From: Asticcacaulis aquaticus
GTDB lineage: Bacteria; Pseudomonadota; Alphaproteobacteria; Caulobacterales; Caulobacteraceae
Assembly (NCBI RefSeq): GCF_028550415.1
Contig: NZ_JAQQKX010000019.1
Span: forward strand, 1-60,403
Direction: 5' to 3'
DNA length: 60,403 bases
The notes below the pieces were generated by a model. It saw only the letters and a list, made by a program, of their open reading frames with translations. It was not told where the DNA came from and made no database searches. A program made the position numbers and the translations under genes. The number at the start of each line of letters is the position of its first letter. Position 1 is the stretch's first letter. Positions 52,617 through 60,403 of this stretch are shown here, one piece after another.

Positions 52617-54116
52617 ATGTTCAAGTTTGTGAGTGTTTCCGCCGGTCTTCTGGCCTGTCTGCTGTCCACGACCGCCGTGGCCGGGCCGCAAGTCGGTCTG
52701 CACGATGGCAAGATCGAAGGCGTCACGGAAAACGGCGTCTCACGCTATCTCGGCATCCCCTATGCGCAGCCACCGGTCGGCCCCCTGCGCTGGCGCGCGC
52801 CGCAGTCGCCTTCGCCGTGGTCGGGCCTTCTGGAGGCGCGTAGCTTCGGGCCGGATTGCGTACAGATGGATATGGAAAGCCCGCCGGGCCCTGGTTTCGT
52901 CAATCCGGAATCCGAAGACTGCCTCTATCTCAATGTCTGGGCGCCGGAAAACGCGACAGGTAAGAGGCTGCCGGTCATGGTGTGGATCTATGGTGGCGCC
53001 TTCATTATGGGCGCGTCGTCCTACCCCAGCTATGACGGTACGGCGTTCGCGAAGCAGGACGTCATCGTCGTCTCGCTCAACTACCGCGTCGGGCGGTTCG
53101 GCTTCTTCGCCCATCCGGCGTTGAAAGCGGACGGCGAAGCGGTCGGTAATTACGGCCTGATGGATCAGATCAAGGCGCTCGAATGGGTGCAGACCAATAT
53201 CGTGGCTTTTGGCGGCGATCCGGGCAATGTGACGATCTTCGGCGAATCCGCCGGGGCCTCTTCGGTCAATTTCCTGATGGCGTCGCCCAAGGCGCGCGGC
53301 CTGTTCCATAAGGCCATCGCGCAGTCGGGCGGCTCGAACGGTTTCGTCAAGCCGCTGGACAAGGCCGAAGCCGACGGCAAGGCATGGGGGGACAAGAAAG
53401 GCGCGCTGACCGCCGAAGCTCTGCGTCACTTGCCCGCCGCGACGGTGCTTGATGCGCCGGTACTGCTGCCGGAAAGCGTTATTGCCGACGCTCAGGTGGT
53501 TCTGGAATCGACGCCGGACGCCTATAAGAACGGCCATATCGCCGATGTGCCCTATCTGGTCGGGGCCAATAATTACGAAGAAAGCCTGATCCGCTGGCTG
53601 CCTGGGGCCGAGAAAAAGCTGATCGAGTCTCTGGGGCCGAAGGGTGAAGGCGTCGTCAAACTCTACATGGCCGACGGCACGCCGCGTGAGGTCGCCGAAA
53701 AGCGCTTGTGGGGTGAATACGCCATGACGCTCCCGGCGCGCTGGCGGGCGGAACAGACGGCGAAGAAAAACGGCAAGGTCTGGCTCTATCGCTTCGGCTA
53801 TGTGCCGGAAACCCTGCGCGCCACGACGCCGGGGGCAGGGCATGAGAATGAGATCGAGATGGTTTTCGATATCCGCCAGAGCCGCACCGCGCGGCATGAG
53901 TGGACGCCATCAGACCTGAACATGACGGCATCGATGAACCGCTACTGGGTCAATTTCGCCAGGACCGGCAATCCGAACGGCGAAGGCCTGACGCCATGGC
54001 CTGCCTATACGGCCCAATCCCGCACCCTGATGCATTTTGACAATAGCGGCATCGCACCGGTCACCGACTTTGCCAAGGCGCGTCTCGATGCGCTGGAAGC
54101 GGCAACCACCAAATAG
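52617..54116 (+). CDS. Exported carboxylesterase (type-B family)
   Basis: A 499-residue alpha/beta-hydrolase. A signal peptide (MFKFVSVSAGLLACLLSTTAVA) is followed by LGIPYAQPPVGPLRWRAP, EDCLYLNVWAPENA, the oxyanion segment WIYGGAFIMGASSYP, and the nucleophile FGESAGASS (Ser). The acid and His lie in the C-terminal half (GHENEIEMVFD). It cleaves esters in the periplasm. Only 4 bp separate its stop from the convergent ribokinase. It stands alone after the TonB receptor and could act on an imported ester. Confidence 0.93.
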   Translation: MFKFVSVSAGLLACLLSTTAVAGPQVGLHDGKIEGVTENGVSRYLGIPYAQPPVGPLRWRAPQSPSPWSGLLEARSFGPDCVQMDMESPPGPGFVNPESEDCLYLNVWAPENATGKRLPVMVWIYGGAFIMGASSYPSYDGTAFAKQDVIVVSLNYRVGRFGFFAHPALKADGEAVGNYGLMDQIKALEWVQTNIVAFGGDPGNVTIFGESAGASSVNFLMASPKARGLFHKAIAQSGGSNGFVKPLDKAEADGKAWGDKKGALTAEALRHLPAATVLDAPVLLPESVIADAQVVLESTPDAYKNGHIADVPYLVGANNYEESLIRWLPGAEKKLIESLGPKGEGVVKLYMADGTPREVAEKRLWGEYAMTLPARWRAEQTAKKNGKVWLYRFGYVPETLRATTPGAGHENEIEMVFDIRQSRTARHEWTPSDLNMTASMNRYWVNFARTGNPNGEGLTPWPAYTAQSRTLMHFDNSGIAPVTDFAKARLDALEAATTK

Positions 54117-54120
54117 GGTT

Positions 54121-55050
54121 TTAGACGGTTTCTGCCAAAAACGCCTCGACTTCGCTCAGGGTCGGGGCGGCATCGGCCGAGGCGCGCGACACCGACAGGG
54201 CCGCCGCCGCCATCGCATAGTGCAGGGCCTCAAGCCACTTCGCACCGCCCGCCAGTTTCGCCGTCAAAGCGCCGTTGAACACGTCGCCCGCGCCGGTCGC
54301 ATCGACGGCTTTCACCCTATGCGCGGGCAGGCGCACCAGAGTCCCTTCGATCAACGCCGCGATACCGCTGCTGCCCATGGTGACCAGAGCCCGCCCTGCA
54401 CCGGTTTTGATCAAGCTGTGCAGGGCCGCGTGCAGGGCGGCATCGCCAAACCCGTCCATGCCGGTCATGCGTTCCAGTTCTGTCTCGTTCGGCGTCACGA
54501 CATCCGCCAACGGCAGCAGCGACTCGACGCCGGGCAGGACCGGGGCGGGGTTGAGCACGGTCAGGATGCCGTGCGCGCGGGCGATCTCCAAGGCGCGCCG
54601 GGTCGTCGCCAGCGGCACTTCCATCTGAACGATCAGCGCGTCCGCCGACGCGATCAGGTCGGTGGCGGCCTCGACGTGAGCGGGCGTCAGGGCGGCATTG
54701 GCTCCCGGCGAGACGGTGATCATGTTCTGCCCGTCGCGCCCGACCAGAATGTGCGCCGTGCCGGTTACCTGTCCTGTGATCGTGCTGATATGGCGATCGT
54801 CGATACCCGAACGACGCAGACGGGCGCGGGCCTCGCTGCCCATCAGGTCGTCGCCGACCGCGCCGACCATGACCGTCTCACAGCCCAGCCGCGCCAGCGC
54901 CATGGCCTGATTGAATCCCTTGCCGCCGATGCTTTGGCGACTGGCCCGCGCCATCAGGGTCTCATTGGGCTGCGGCAGGCGCTCGACCTCCAGTGTGACG
55001 TCGGCGTTGATGCTGCCGACGACGACGATTTTGGGGGCAGGTCCGGACAT
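54121..55050 (-). CDS. rbsK: Ribokinase / PfkB-family sugar kinase
   Basis: A 309-residue PfkB kinase phosphorylating ribose or a related sugar with ATP. The motifs are IVVVGSINADVTLEVERLPQPNET, the ASRQSIGGKGFNQAMALARLG signature, VTPNETELERMTG, and the catalytic DATGAGDVFNGALTAKLA with the base Asp. The family length fits. The gene is isolated: it converges with the esterase and is 284 bp from the AraC-formamidase fusion, on the same strand as that gene. Ribose uptake genes are not in the window, so the substrate could be another pentose or nucleoside sugar. Confidence 0.88.
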   Translation of the reverse strand: MSGPAPKIVVVGSINADVTLEVERLPQPNETLMARASRQSIGGKGFNQAMALARLGCETVMVGAVGDDLMGSEARARLRRSGIDDRHISTITGQVTGTAHILVGRDGQNMITVSPGANAALTPAHVEAATDLIASADALIVQMEVPLATTRRALEIARAHGILTVLNPAPVLPGVESLLPLADVVTPNETELERMTGMDGFGDAALHAALHSLIKTGAGRALVTMGSSGIAALIEGTLVRLPAHRVKAVDATGAGDVFNGALTAKLAGGAKWLEALHYAMAAAALSVSRASADAAPTLSEVEAFLAETV

Positions 55051-55164
55051 GAGGCTCTCTTTTTCAGGCGGTAGGGCCTCAAGTCTTGCCTGCGCCGTCT
55101 GACGGGTCTTGTCCTGACGCGCACAACCTCTTGCTGCGGCATTTTGTGCTAATCAAAGAAAGAA

Positions 55165-55319
55165 TTGACCACGAAAAACACGAAAAGCACGAAAAAGAAG
55201 CTACCTCTTTCTTGCCTGAAGGGCCTTATCGAGTTCGTGGCACATTAAGGATTTTAGCGTTTCGCACGAAAGTTCAGCACAATGAATTTTTTTGTGCTTT
55301 TCGTGTTTTTCGTGGTCAA
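55165..55319. repeat. MITE-like element with 32-bp inverted arms
   Basis: Two 32-bp arms (55165-55196 and 55288-55319) are reverse complements with a single mismatch. Each contains repeated CACGAAAA units. The 91-bp inside has no frame of note. The element sits in the gap between the ribokinase and the fusion gene, ending 15 bp from the fusion stop, where it could end transcripts or shape 3' ends. Confidence 0.8.
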
Positions 55320-55334
55320 AATCTTCTTAAAACC

Positions 55335-57659
55335 CTAATTCAGGAACAGACTTTTTCGGATGATCGCGTGCGCGCCCCAGTTGCCGTTGACGACCTGCGA
55401 GACGCCGAAATCGACCCCCACCGACAACAGCGATACGGCCTCGTCCTCGCTCAACCCCTTGGTGGTCATCAGAAACCGCCGCGCTTTGCGGAAAGCATCG
55501 CGCATGGCCCCTTCGATGGAGGCCTTCTTGTAGATCTCGCTCTGCGCCTTGTCGCCCAATTCGCGCAGGTAGTTGGGCTGCGAAAAGCCGAGCAGCACCC
55601 ATTCGTCCCTGGTTTCGATCAGCGGATAGTCGAGGTCGCGCAGGGGATCACGCTGCGACGCCTTCGGGTGCAGGACGATCTGGATCAGCGCCGTCATCGA
55701 GCATTCGATGGCCGTGCCGCACAGCTCGGAATCGCCCTGTGACGCATGGGGATCGCCGAGCGACAACAACGCCTCGGCCACGTGCACCGGCAGGAAGATC
55801 GACGCCCCGGGGCCCAGCCGCCAGTTGTCGATATTGCCGCCGAAATTGGCGGGTGGCACCGAGTCGACCAGTCCGTCATAGGCCGGGGCCACGGCGACAA
55901 AGCCGAAGTGCGGGCGCACGGGTATTTCGACATTGCGCAGGACGTCGAAATTGCGCTCGATGCTGTCGGGATCGATAATCACGCCCGGATAGTCGTAACG
56001 GTCGTGCCGCGTGCCATAGGGATCGGTCTGCGGCGTATAGCGGAAATTATAGACGGCATGGGCGCAGCAGCGGTCGTGCCCGGTCTCGACTTCGTAGATC
56101 GTGACCACTTCGCGTGGCTTGGGATCTGTCAGCAGGTCGTTATAGTGAAAGCCCCAGTAGGCGGCGACATTGCTGCCGAAGCTGCGTCCGGCGAACTTCG
56201 CATTCCCTGAAGGCCGTGATTTGATGTCGAGAAAGCGCACCTCGACGATGTCGCCGGGTTTGGCACCGGCAATGGCCACCGGGCCGGTGCAGATATGGAC
56301 GCCGAAGCCTTCGCCGGCACCACGCCCGACCGCGGAGGCATCCATCGGTCCGGCGCCTCGGCGTTCGACGGTCTTCTCATCGGTGGTCCAGTGATAGATG
56401 GCCTCGGCTCCCGGATCACCCTCGATCATCCGTTCGTAATCGTCCCCCGCATGGTGGGTCAGGGTCTCGATGGTGACGTAATCGCCCGATTGCACGCGGA
56501 TCGCCGGTTTGAGGTGACGGCTGAGGTGGCCCCAGTGGATCGTCTCGGGCGTCGCGGGCAAAAAGTGGTGGCGGACGCTGTGTTTCGGCAATTCCGGCAG
56601 GCTGTCTTCGGTCACCGGTTCCTCGATCTCCTCATCGGGATCGGGGGTCGACAGGTCTTCGCGAAACCGGCCATCCTTTGCCACGACCGGTCGTCCGCGG
56701 CGCGGGGCTTCGCCGTCGTCGAGGGCTGGCGGCGCTTTACGATATTCGCGCGGCGACAGGCCGTACTGCTCGCGAAAGGCGCGGCTAAACGAAGCGGAGT
56801 CGTTGAACCCCCACTGAAACAGGATATCCGAGATCGATTTTTGCGCGTGCAGCGGGCTCAGGAGGTCCATCCGGCAGCGTTCCAGCCGCCGCAGCTTCAC
56901 ATAATGCCCAAAGCTTTCATTGACGCTTTCAAACAGCTTTTGCAGGTAGCGCATCGAAATGCCGTGCTCGGTCGCCACCTGTTGCAGGTTGAGGTTCGGG
57001 TCCGAGAGGTGCATCTCGATGGTCTGGAACACGCGCTCCAGCAGCATGGCGCGGGCCCCGGCGGACCCGCCCAGCGACTTGACCGGGGCGTCCTCCATCA
57101 GGGCGGTGAGCAGGAACTCCGGCAGGCTCAGTTCGACCGGACGGATGCGGTCGGTATTGAGGTCGTTGATCGTGTCGGCGACCGAACGCAGCATCCCCGA
57201 CAGGATACGGCCTGAGCCGATGTCGCTGGCGATCGGATTGACACCGCCGGGCAGAGGATTGCGCACACGCAGGCTCAGAAAAGCCTTTGGAATCTTGACC
57301 AGCAGGAAGCGGTGATCGCGGTGGAAATCGAGCTGCGCCTGGGCATTACCGTCGCCGAACACGACGCCGCCTTCGCGCACCGGCGTCACCGTACCGCCAT
57401 AGGTGATGTTCATATCGCCTTCGAGCAGCACGACCAGCCACACCTGATCGGCCTGTTCGGTCATGTCGATACGCAGGATTTGCGGGGTCGAGGCGACGCT
57501 GATGAATTCGAGTTTCTGTTGACTTTGGTACGAGGCCAGTTCGCCATAGGCGGTGTCGGCATTCATCGCCTCAAGCTGCATGGATTTGCGTTGCAATGCA
57601 AAACGCCACGAATCCCAGCGTTGCTCCTTCGGATAGGCATTGGTCGTGAAACGCAGCAT
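55335..57659 (-). CDS. AraC-family regulator fused to a formamidase domain
   Basis: A 774-residue two-part protein. Residues 1-205 are the sensing domain and 210-307 the AraC HTH pair (LNLQQVATEHGISMRYLQKLF and ISDILFQWGFNDSASFSRAFREQYGLSPREY). Residues 308-360 are a Pro/acidic linker. Residues 361-774 are a formamidase domain (TPETIHWGHLSRHLKPAI, THHAGDD, FGGNIDNWRLGPG and GDPHASQGDSELCGTAIE). Both halves are paralogous to the separate AraC and formamidase genes at 45252-47312. The start has GGAGG four bases before ATG 57659. It could regulate its own metabolism by coupling substrate turnover to DNA binding. The frame is continuous; a sequencing artefact cannot be excluded. Confidence 0.9.
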   Translation of the reverse strand: MLRFTTNAYPKEQRWDSWRFALQRKSMQLEAMNADTAYGELASYQSQQKLEFISVASTPQILRIDMTEQADQVWLVVLLEGDMNITYGGTVTPVREGGVVFGDGNAQAQLDFHRDHRFLLVKIPKAFLSLRVRNPLPGGVNPIASDIGSGRILSGMLRSVADTINDLNTDRIRPVELSLPEFLLTALMEDAPVKSLGGSAGARAMLLERVFQTIEMHLSDPNLNLQQVATEHGISMRYLQKLFESVNESFGHYVKLRRLERCRMDLLSPLHAQKSISDILFQWGFNDSASFSRAFREQYGLSPREYRKAPPALDDGEAPRRGRPVVAKDGRFREDLSTPDPDEEIEEPVTEDSLPELPKHSVRHHFLPATPETIHWGHLSRHLKPAIRVQSGDYVTIETLTHHAGDDYERMIEGDPGAEAIYHWTTDEKTVERRGAGPMDASAVGRGAGEGFGVHICTGPVAIAGAKPGDIVEVRFLDIKSRPSGNAKFAGRSFGSNVAAYWGFHYNDLLTDPKPREVVTIYEVETGHDRCCAHAVYNFRYTPQTDPYGTRHDRYDYPGVIIDPDSIERNFDVLRNVEIPVRPHFGFVAVAPAYDGLVDSVPPANFGGNIDNWRLGPGASIFLPVHVAEALLSLGDPHASQGDSELCGTAIECSMTALIQIVLHPKASQRDPLRDLDYPLIETRDEWVLLGFSQPNYLRELGDKAQSEIYKKASIEGAMRDAFRKARRFLMTTKGLSEDEAVSLLSVGVDFGVSQVVNGNWGAHAIIRKSLFLN

Positions 57660-57983
57660 CGTGCCTCCCTCACCCTCAGAGAGGGTGTACGCATACCTTC
57701 GGCGTATTTACGCTTTGGGTTCAACAGGTTGTGAAATGTGGACGGCGGGTTTGTTCCTCGGTGCGTCTGACGAAAAACCGCTGTCTCTGTGATCAACAGG
57801 AACCGGCTAAAACGCGTCTGCGTCAATCCGACGCGGCCCTTCGTGCGCGTACAGACAAGTCTTCGTGCGGCGCTGCACCATGAGAGCGGGCCTGAGGCAA
57901 ATTTATGGGGCCTTGGCGACAAGTCAGCCGGAGGCCGTGCGCGCTATAAACAGCCCACTGACTAATTCCAGAGGCGCAGCACC

Positions 57984-58949
57984 ATGACCGATCTGACCGT
58001 GCGGGTTCACGACATTGCCGAAACCGGGGTGCCCGGCGAGGCGGGCTGCGTGCGGGTGTTCGACCTCAGGCCCGATAGCGACGCGCTTCCGGCATTCGAG
58101 GCCGGGGCCCATATCGACGTCGTGGCGCGCGACGGGCTGGTGCGGCAGTATTCGCTGATGAACGCGCCGGGCGAGACGCACCGCTACGTCGTCGCCGTGG
58201 CGCTCGATGCCCAAAGCCGGGGCGGCTCGAAATACTTGCACGACTGGGTCGAGGCTGGTGACGCTTTGATGATCAGCCCGCCGCGCTGCCATTTTCATCT
58301 GATCGAGGACGCGCCGTTTTCGGTCCTGATCGCGGGCGGTATCGGGGTGACGCCCCTATGGGCCATGGCGCAGCGTCTGATCGCTCTGGGGCGGCCCTTT
58401 GCCTTCCATTTCGGGGCGCGCTCGGAGGCGACCGCGCCGCTGCTCGACCTGATGCGACCGCAACTCGATGTGGCGGGTGTGCCGTTTTACACCGTGTTTG
58501 AAAGTGACGGCGGCGCGCGCCTCGACCTTGGCCGCATCTTCGCCGAGGCCCCTGAGGGGACGCATTTTTACGCCTGCGGTCCCGCGGGCATGATCGACGC
58601 CTATATCGCCGCCGGGGCCGGGTGTCCCGCCGGTAAGGTGCATTACGAGCGCTTTTCCGGCGCCGAGGCCCCGGCGCTCGACGGCGGGTTCGAGGTCGAA
58701 CTGGCCCGCACCGGTGGGCGCTATGCCGTCGAGGCGGGCAAGACCATTCTGGAGACGTTGAAGGACCACGGTATCAATGTCCCGCACTCCTGCGCCGAAG
58801 GCATCTGCGGGGCCTGCGAATGCGGGGTGCTGGAGGGGACACCCGACCACCGCGACAGCGTGCTGACCGATGCCGAAAAAGCCGCCGGACGGACCATGAT
58901 GGTCTGTTGTTCCGGCGCGAAGTCCGCCCGCCTTGTCCTCGATCTGTGA
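57984..58949 (+). CDS. Rieske-oxygenase reductase (PDR/VanB type: FMN/NAD plus plant-type 2Fe-2S)
   Basis: A 321-residue electron-transfer protein. An N-terminal flavin-binding barrel (~1-100: FEAGAHIDVVARDGLVRQYSLM) leads to an NAD-binding domain (~105-225: VLIAGGIGVTPLWAMAQRL and FYACGPAGMIDAY). The C-terminal ferredoxin domain has the ligands CAEGICGACECG and a final Cys (VCCSGAKSARL). It moves electrons from NAD(P)H to a Rieske oxygenase, most likely the one at 47408. The ATG follows AGAGG. The next gene, a BASS transporter, starts one base after its stop. The 324-bp gap before it (57660-57983) is divergent from the fusion gene and holds their promoters. Confidence 0.9.
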   Translation: MTDLTVRVHDIAETGVPGEAGCVRVFDLRPDSDALPAFEAGAHIDVVARDGLVRQYSLMNAPGETHRYVVAVALDAQSRGGSKYLHDWVEAGDALMISPPRCHFHLIEDAPFSVLIAGGIGVTPLWAMAQRLIALGRPFAFHFGARSEATAPLLDLMRPQLDVAGVPFYTVFESDGGARLDLGRIFAEAPEGTHFYACGPAGMIDAYIAAGAGCPAGKVHYERFSGAEAPALDGGFEVELARTGGRYAVEAGKTILETLKDHGINVPHSCAEGICGACECGVLEGTPDHRDSVLTDAEKAAGRTMMVCCSGAKSARLVLDL

Positions 58950-58950
58950 C

Positions 58951-59922
58951 ATGACCGGTTTTCTGAAACGCCTCGATCCGTTCATCCTGATCATGCTGGG
59001 GCTGGTGGCGCTGGCCAGCGTGCTGCCGGTACGTGGCACCGCGGCGGTGGTTGCCGATGGGGTGACCGATGCCGCGATCATGCTGCTCTTTTTTCTCCAC
59101 GGGGCCAAGCTATCGCGTCAGGCCATCATCGCGGGCTTATCGCACGTCCGTCTGCACCTGACGGTGCTGGCGGTGACCTTCGGCCTGTTCCCGGTGATCG
59201 GGCTGGGCGTTCAGGCGGGCCTGTCAGGGTTGATGTCGCCCGCCCTGTTGAGCGGTTTTCTGTTTCTCTGCCTGCTGCCGTCCACGGTGCAGTCCTCGAT
59301 CGCCTTTACCGCCATGGCGAAGGGCAATGTCGCGGCGGCGGTATGTAGCGCCTCCCTGTCCAATCTGCTGGGCATTTTTCTGACACCGCTGCTGGTCGGT
59401 CTGCTGATGAACGGGCTGACCGGCCATGCCGACGGCGTGTCGATGGAGGCCGTACAAAAGATCGCCATGCAACTGCTGCTGCCGTTCGTGCTGGGCCATC
59501 TGTCGCGTCCGTGGCTGGGCGGTTTTATCGACACGCACAAGGCATGGATCGGGCGGGTCGACCGCACCTCGATCCTGCTGGTCGTCTATACGGCCTTCAG
59601 CGCTTCGGTCGTCGAAGGCCTGTGGTCGAAGGTGTCGTGGCTCGATCTGGCGGGTTTGCTGGCGATCTGCGCCGTCGTACTGGCGCTGGTCATGGGCGTG
59701 ACGTGGAAAGTGTCGACGATGATGGGCTTTAGCCGCGAAGACCGTATCGTCATCCTCTTCTGCGGCTCCAAGAAGAGTCTGGCGTCCGGGGTGCCCATGG
59801 CTTCCACCCTGTTTCCGGCGGCGGTACTGGGACCGGTCATATTACCCCTGATGCTGTTCCATCAGTTGCAACTTATCGTCTGTTCAATTCTGGCAAGCCG
59901 TCTGCATTCGGGGCGCTCCTGA
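58951..59922 (+). CDS. Bile acid:sodium symporter (BASS) family transporter, YfeH-like
   Basis: A 323-residue inner-membrane protein with about 9-10 spans of the BASS fold. Landmarks are DAAIMLLFFLHGAKLSRQAIIAG, LLSGFLFLCLLPSTVQSSIAFTAMAKGN with the unwound helix Asn-type residues, and FCGSKKSLASGVPMASTLF, the second crossover helix. Its ATG follows the reductase stop by one base. Uptake of an organic anion or sterol-like acid for this pathway is possible. The gene ends before an IS21-like element. Confidence 0.88.
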   Translation: MTGFLKRLDPFILIMLGLVALASVLPVRGTAAVVADGVTDAAIMLLFFLHGAKLSRQAIIAGLSHVRLHLTVLAVTFGLFPVIGLGVQAGLSGLMSPALLSGFLFLCLLPSTVQSSIAFTAMAKGNVAAAVCSASLSNLLGIFLTPLLVGLLMNGLTGHADGVSMEAVQKIAMQLLLPFVLGHLSRPWLGGFIDTHKAWIGRVDRTSILLVVYTAFSASVVEGLWSKVSWLDLAGLLAICAVVLALVMGVTWKVSTMMGFSREDRIVILFCGSKKSLASGVPMASTLFPAAVLGPVILPLMLFHQLQLIVCSILASRLHSGRS

Positions 59923-59934
59923 TAATGCTCTCAA

Positions 59935-60403
59935 TGTTGATTTCCACTGAGAAGTGACCCATGTGAAACTCCCCTCGTTGTATGGCAGCGAGGGCTCAAG
60001 GAGTGATAGACATGGCGTTATTGAGCGTCATTCGACGCTGGGCACTTCGGGATCGGATACCGATCCGGGAGATATCGCGACGAACGGGACTGTCGCGGAA
60101 CACCATCCGCAAGTACCTCCGGTCAGATGAGGTTGAGCCTCGGTTCAAAGCCCCTGATCGACCAAGCAAGCTGGACCCGTTTGCGGAGAAGCTGGCGCAT
60201 TGGCTGCGGATAGAATCCGGACGGTCTCGCAAGCAGAAGCGGACCTTAAAGCAGCTTTACAGCGATCTGGTCGCACTGGGATACGACGGGTCTTACAACC
60301 GCGTTGCCGCCTTTGCGCGTGACTGGAAAGCCAATCGCCTGCGCGAACAGCAGACCAGCGGACGGGGTACGTTCGTGCCTCTGGCGTTTCAGGCGGGCGA
60401 GGC
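59935..60403 (+). mobile_element. IS21-family element (left end, truncated by the window edge)
   Basis: The element begins at about 59935 with TGTTGATTTCCACTGAGAAG, typical of IS21 termini, and includes istA reading to the window end. The other end, istB and the target-site duplication are outside the window. It lies 12 bp past the BASS transporter stop. Confidence 0.8.
60012..60403 (+). CDS. istA: IstA transposase, N-terminal part (IS21 family)
   Basis: The first 130 codons are visible, running off the window edge. The N-terminal HTH region LSVIRRWALRDRIPIREISRRTGLSRNTIRKYLRS is typical of IstA, followed by a segment with LYSDLVALGYDGSYNRVAAF. The start ATG 60012 follows AGGAGTG. The catalytic DDE residues are beyond the edge. 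Confidence 0.88.
   Translation, partial: MALLSVIRRWALRDRIPIREISRRTGLSRNTIRKYLRSDEVEPRFKAPDRPSKLDPFAEKLAHWLRIESGRSRKQKRTLKQLYSDLVALGYDGSYNRVAAFARDWKANRLREQQTSGRGTFVPLAFQAGE

Overview
The window reads as chromosome of an alphaproteobacterium of the Caulobacteraceae, with Asticcacaulis as my best guess for the genus. Supporting signs are high-GC codon use, two TonB-dependent receptors (one of the large Xanthomonas/Caulobacter type), an imuA-imuB-dnaE2 mutagenesis cassette behind an alphaproteobacterial SOS box (GTTC-N7-GTTC), a DUF1489 gene, and a dispersed palindrome family typical of this class. The genus is inferred; there is no rRNA or marker gene here to fix it. Each edge carries an insertion-sequence fragment: an IS5-like transposase tail on the left and the start of an IS21-like istA on the right.

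Layout. 0.2-10.9 kb: patatin phospholipase, DUF1489, LysR regulator, a 1223-residue TonB receptor behind a LacI-type operator, MarR regulator, a secreted glycerophosphodiesterase and two small exported proteins. 10.9-13.9 kb: panC, with a pectate-lyase-fold gene lodged between panC and a relic of a second panC 3' end. 13.9-20.6 kb: core genes (SPOR lipoprotein, MprF-like protein, LuxR-type membrane regulator, sfsA, cinA-like, M28 peptidase). 20.70-31.13 kb: a 10.4-kb integrative island in tRNA-Leu(UAA), bounded by a 57-bp direct repeat of the tRNA 3' half. It carries a tyrosine integrase, a divergent Vsr-fold protein, a uracil-DNA-glycosylase-like protein, a HEPN protein, a serine recombinase, a single-chain restriction-modification enzyme, and a hairpin-rich non-coding stretch of about 1.1 kb. 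31.2-36.8 kb: the SOS mutasome operon. 37-60 kb: catabolic and transport genes, including a TauD-type oxygenase, NAD(P) oxidoreductases, VOC and DODA-type proteins, GH3 glucosidase, MFS transporter, an AraC/formamidase/Rieske oxygenase cluster, an SDR, a siderophore-type TonB receptor, carboxylesterase, ribokinase, an AraC-formamidase FUSION protein, a Rieske-type reductase and a BASS transporter.

How the genes fit together. The right third looks like an uptake-and-degradation region. The Rieske oxygenase at 47.4 kb has no reductase beside it, and the only matching reductase is 10 kb away at 58 kb. An AraC regulator and a formamidase occur twice: as adjacent separate genes (45.3-47.3 kb) and as one 774-residue polypeptide (55.3-57.7 kb). 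This links both loci and the reductase next to the fusion. The fusion of a DNA-binding regulator to its likely cognate amidase is the most unusual observation. The island is best read as a defence/restriction element. Another notable point is a dispersed palindrome inserted in frame inside dnaE2.
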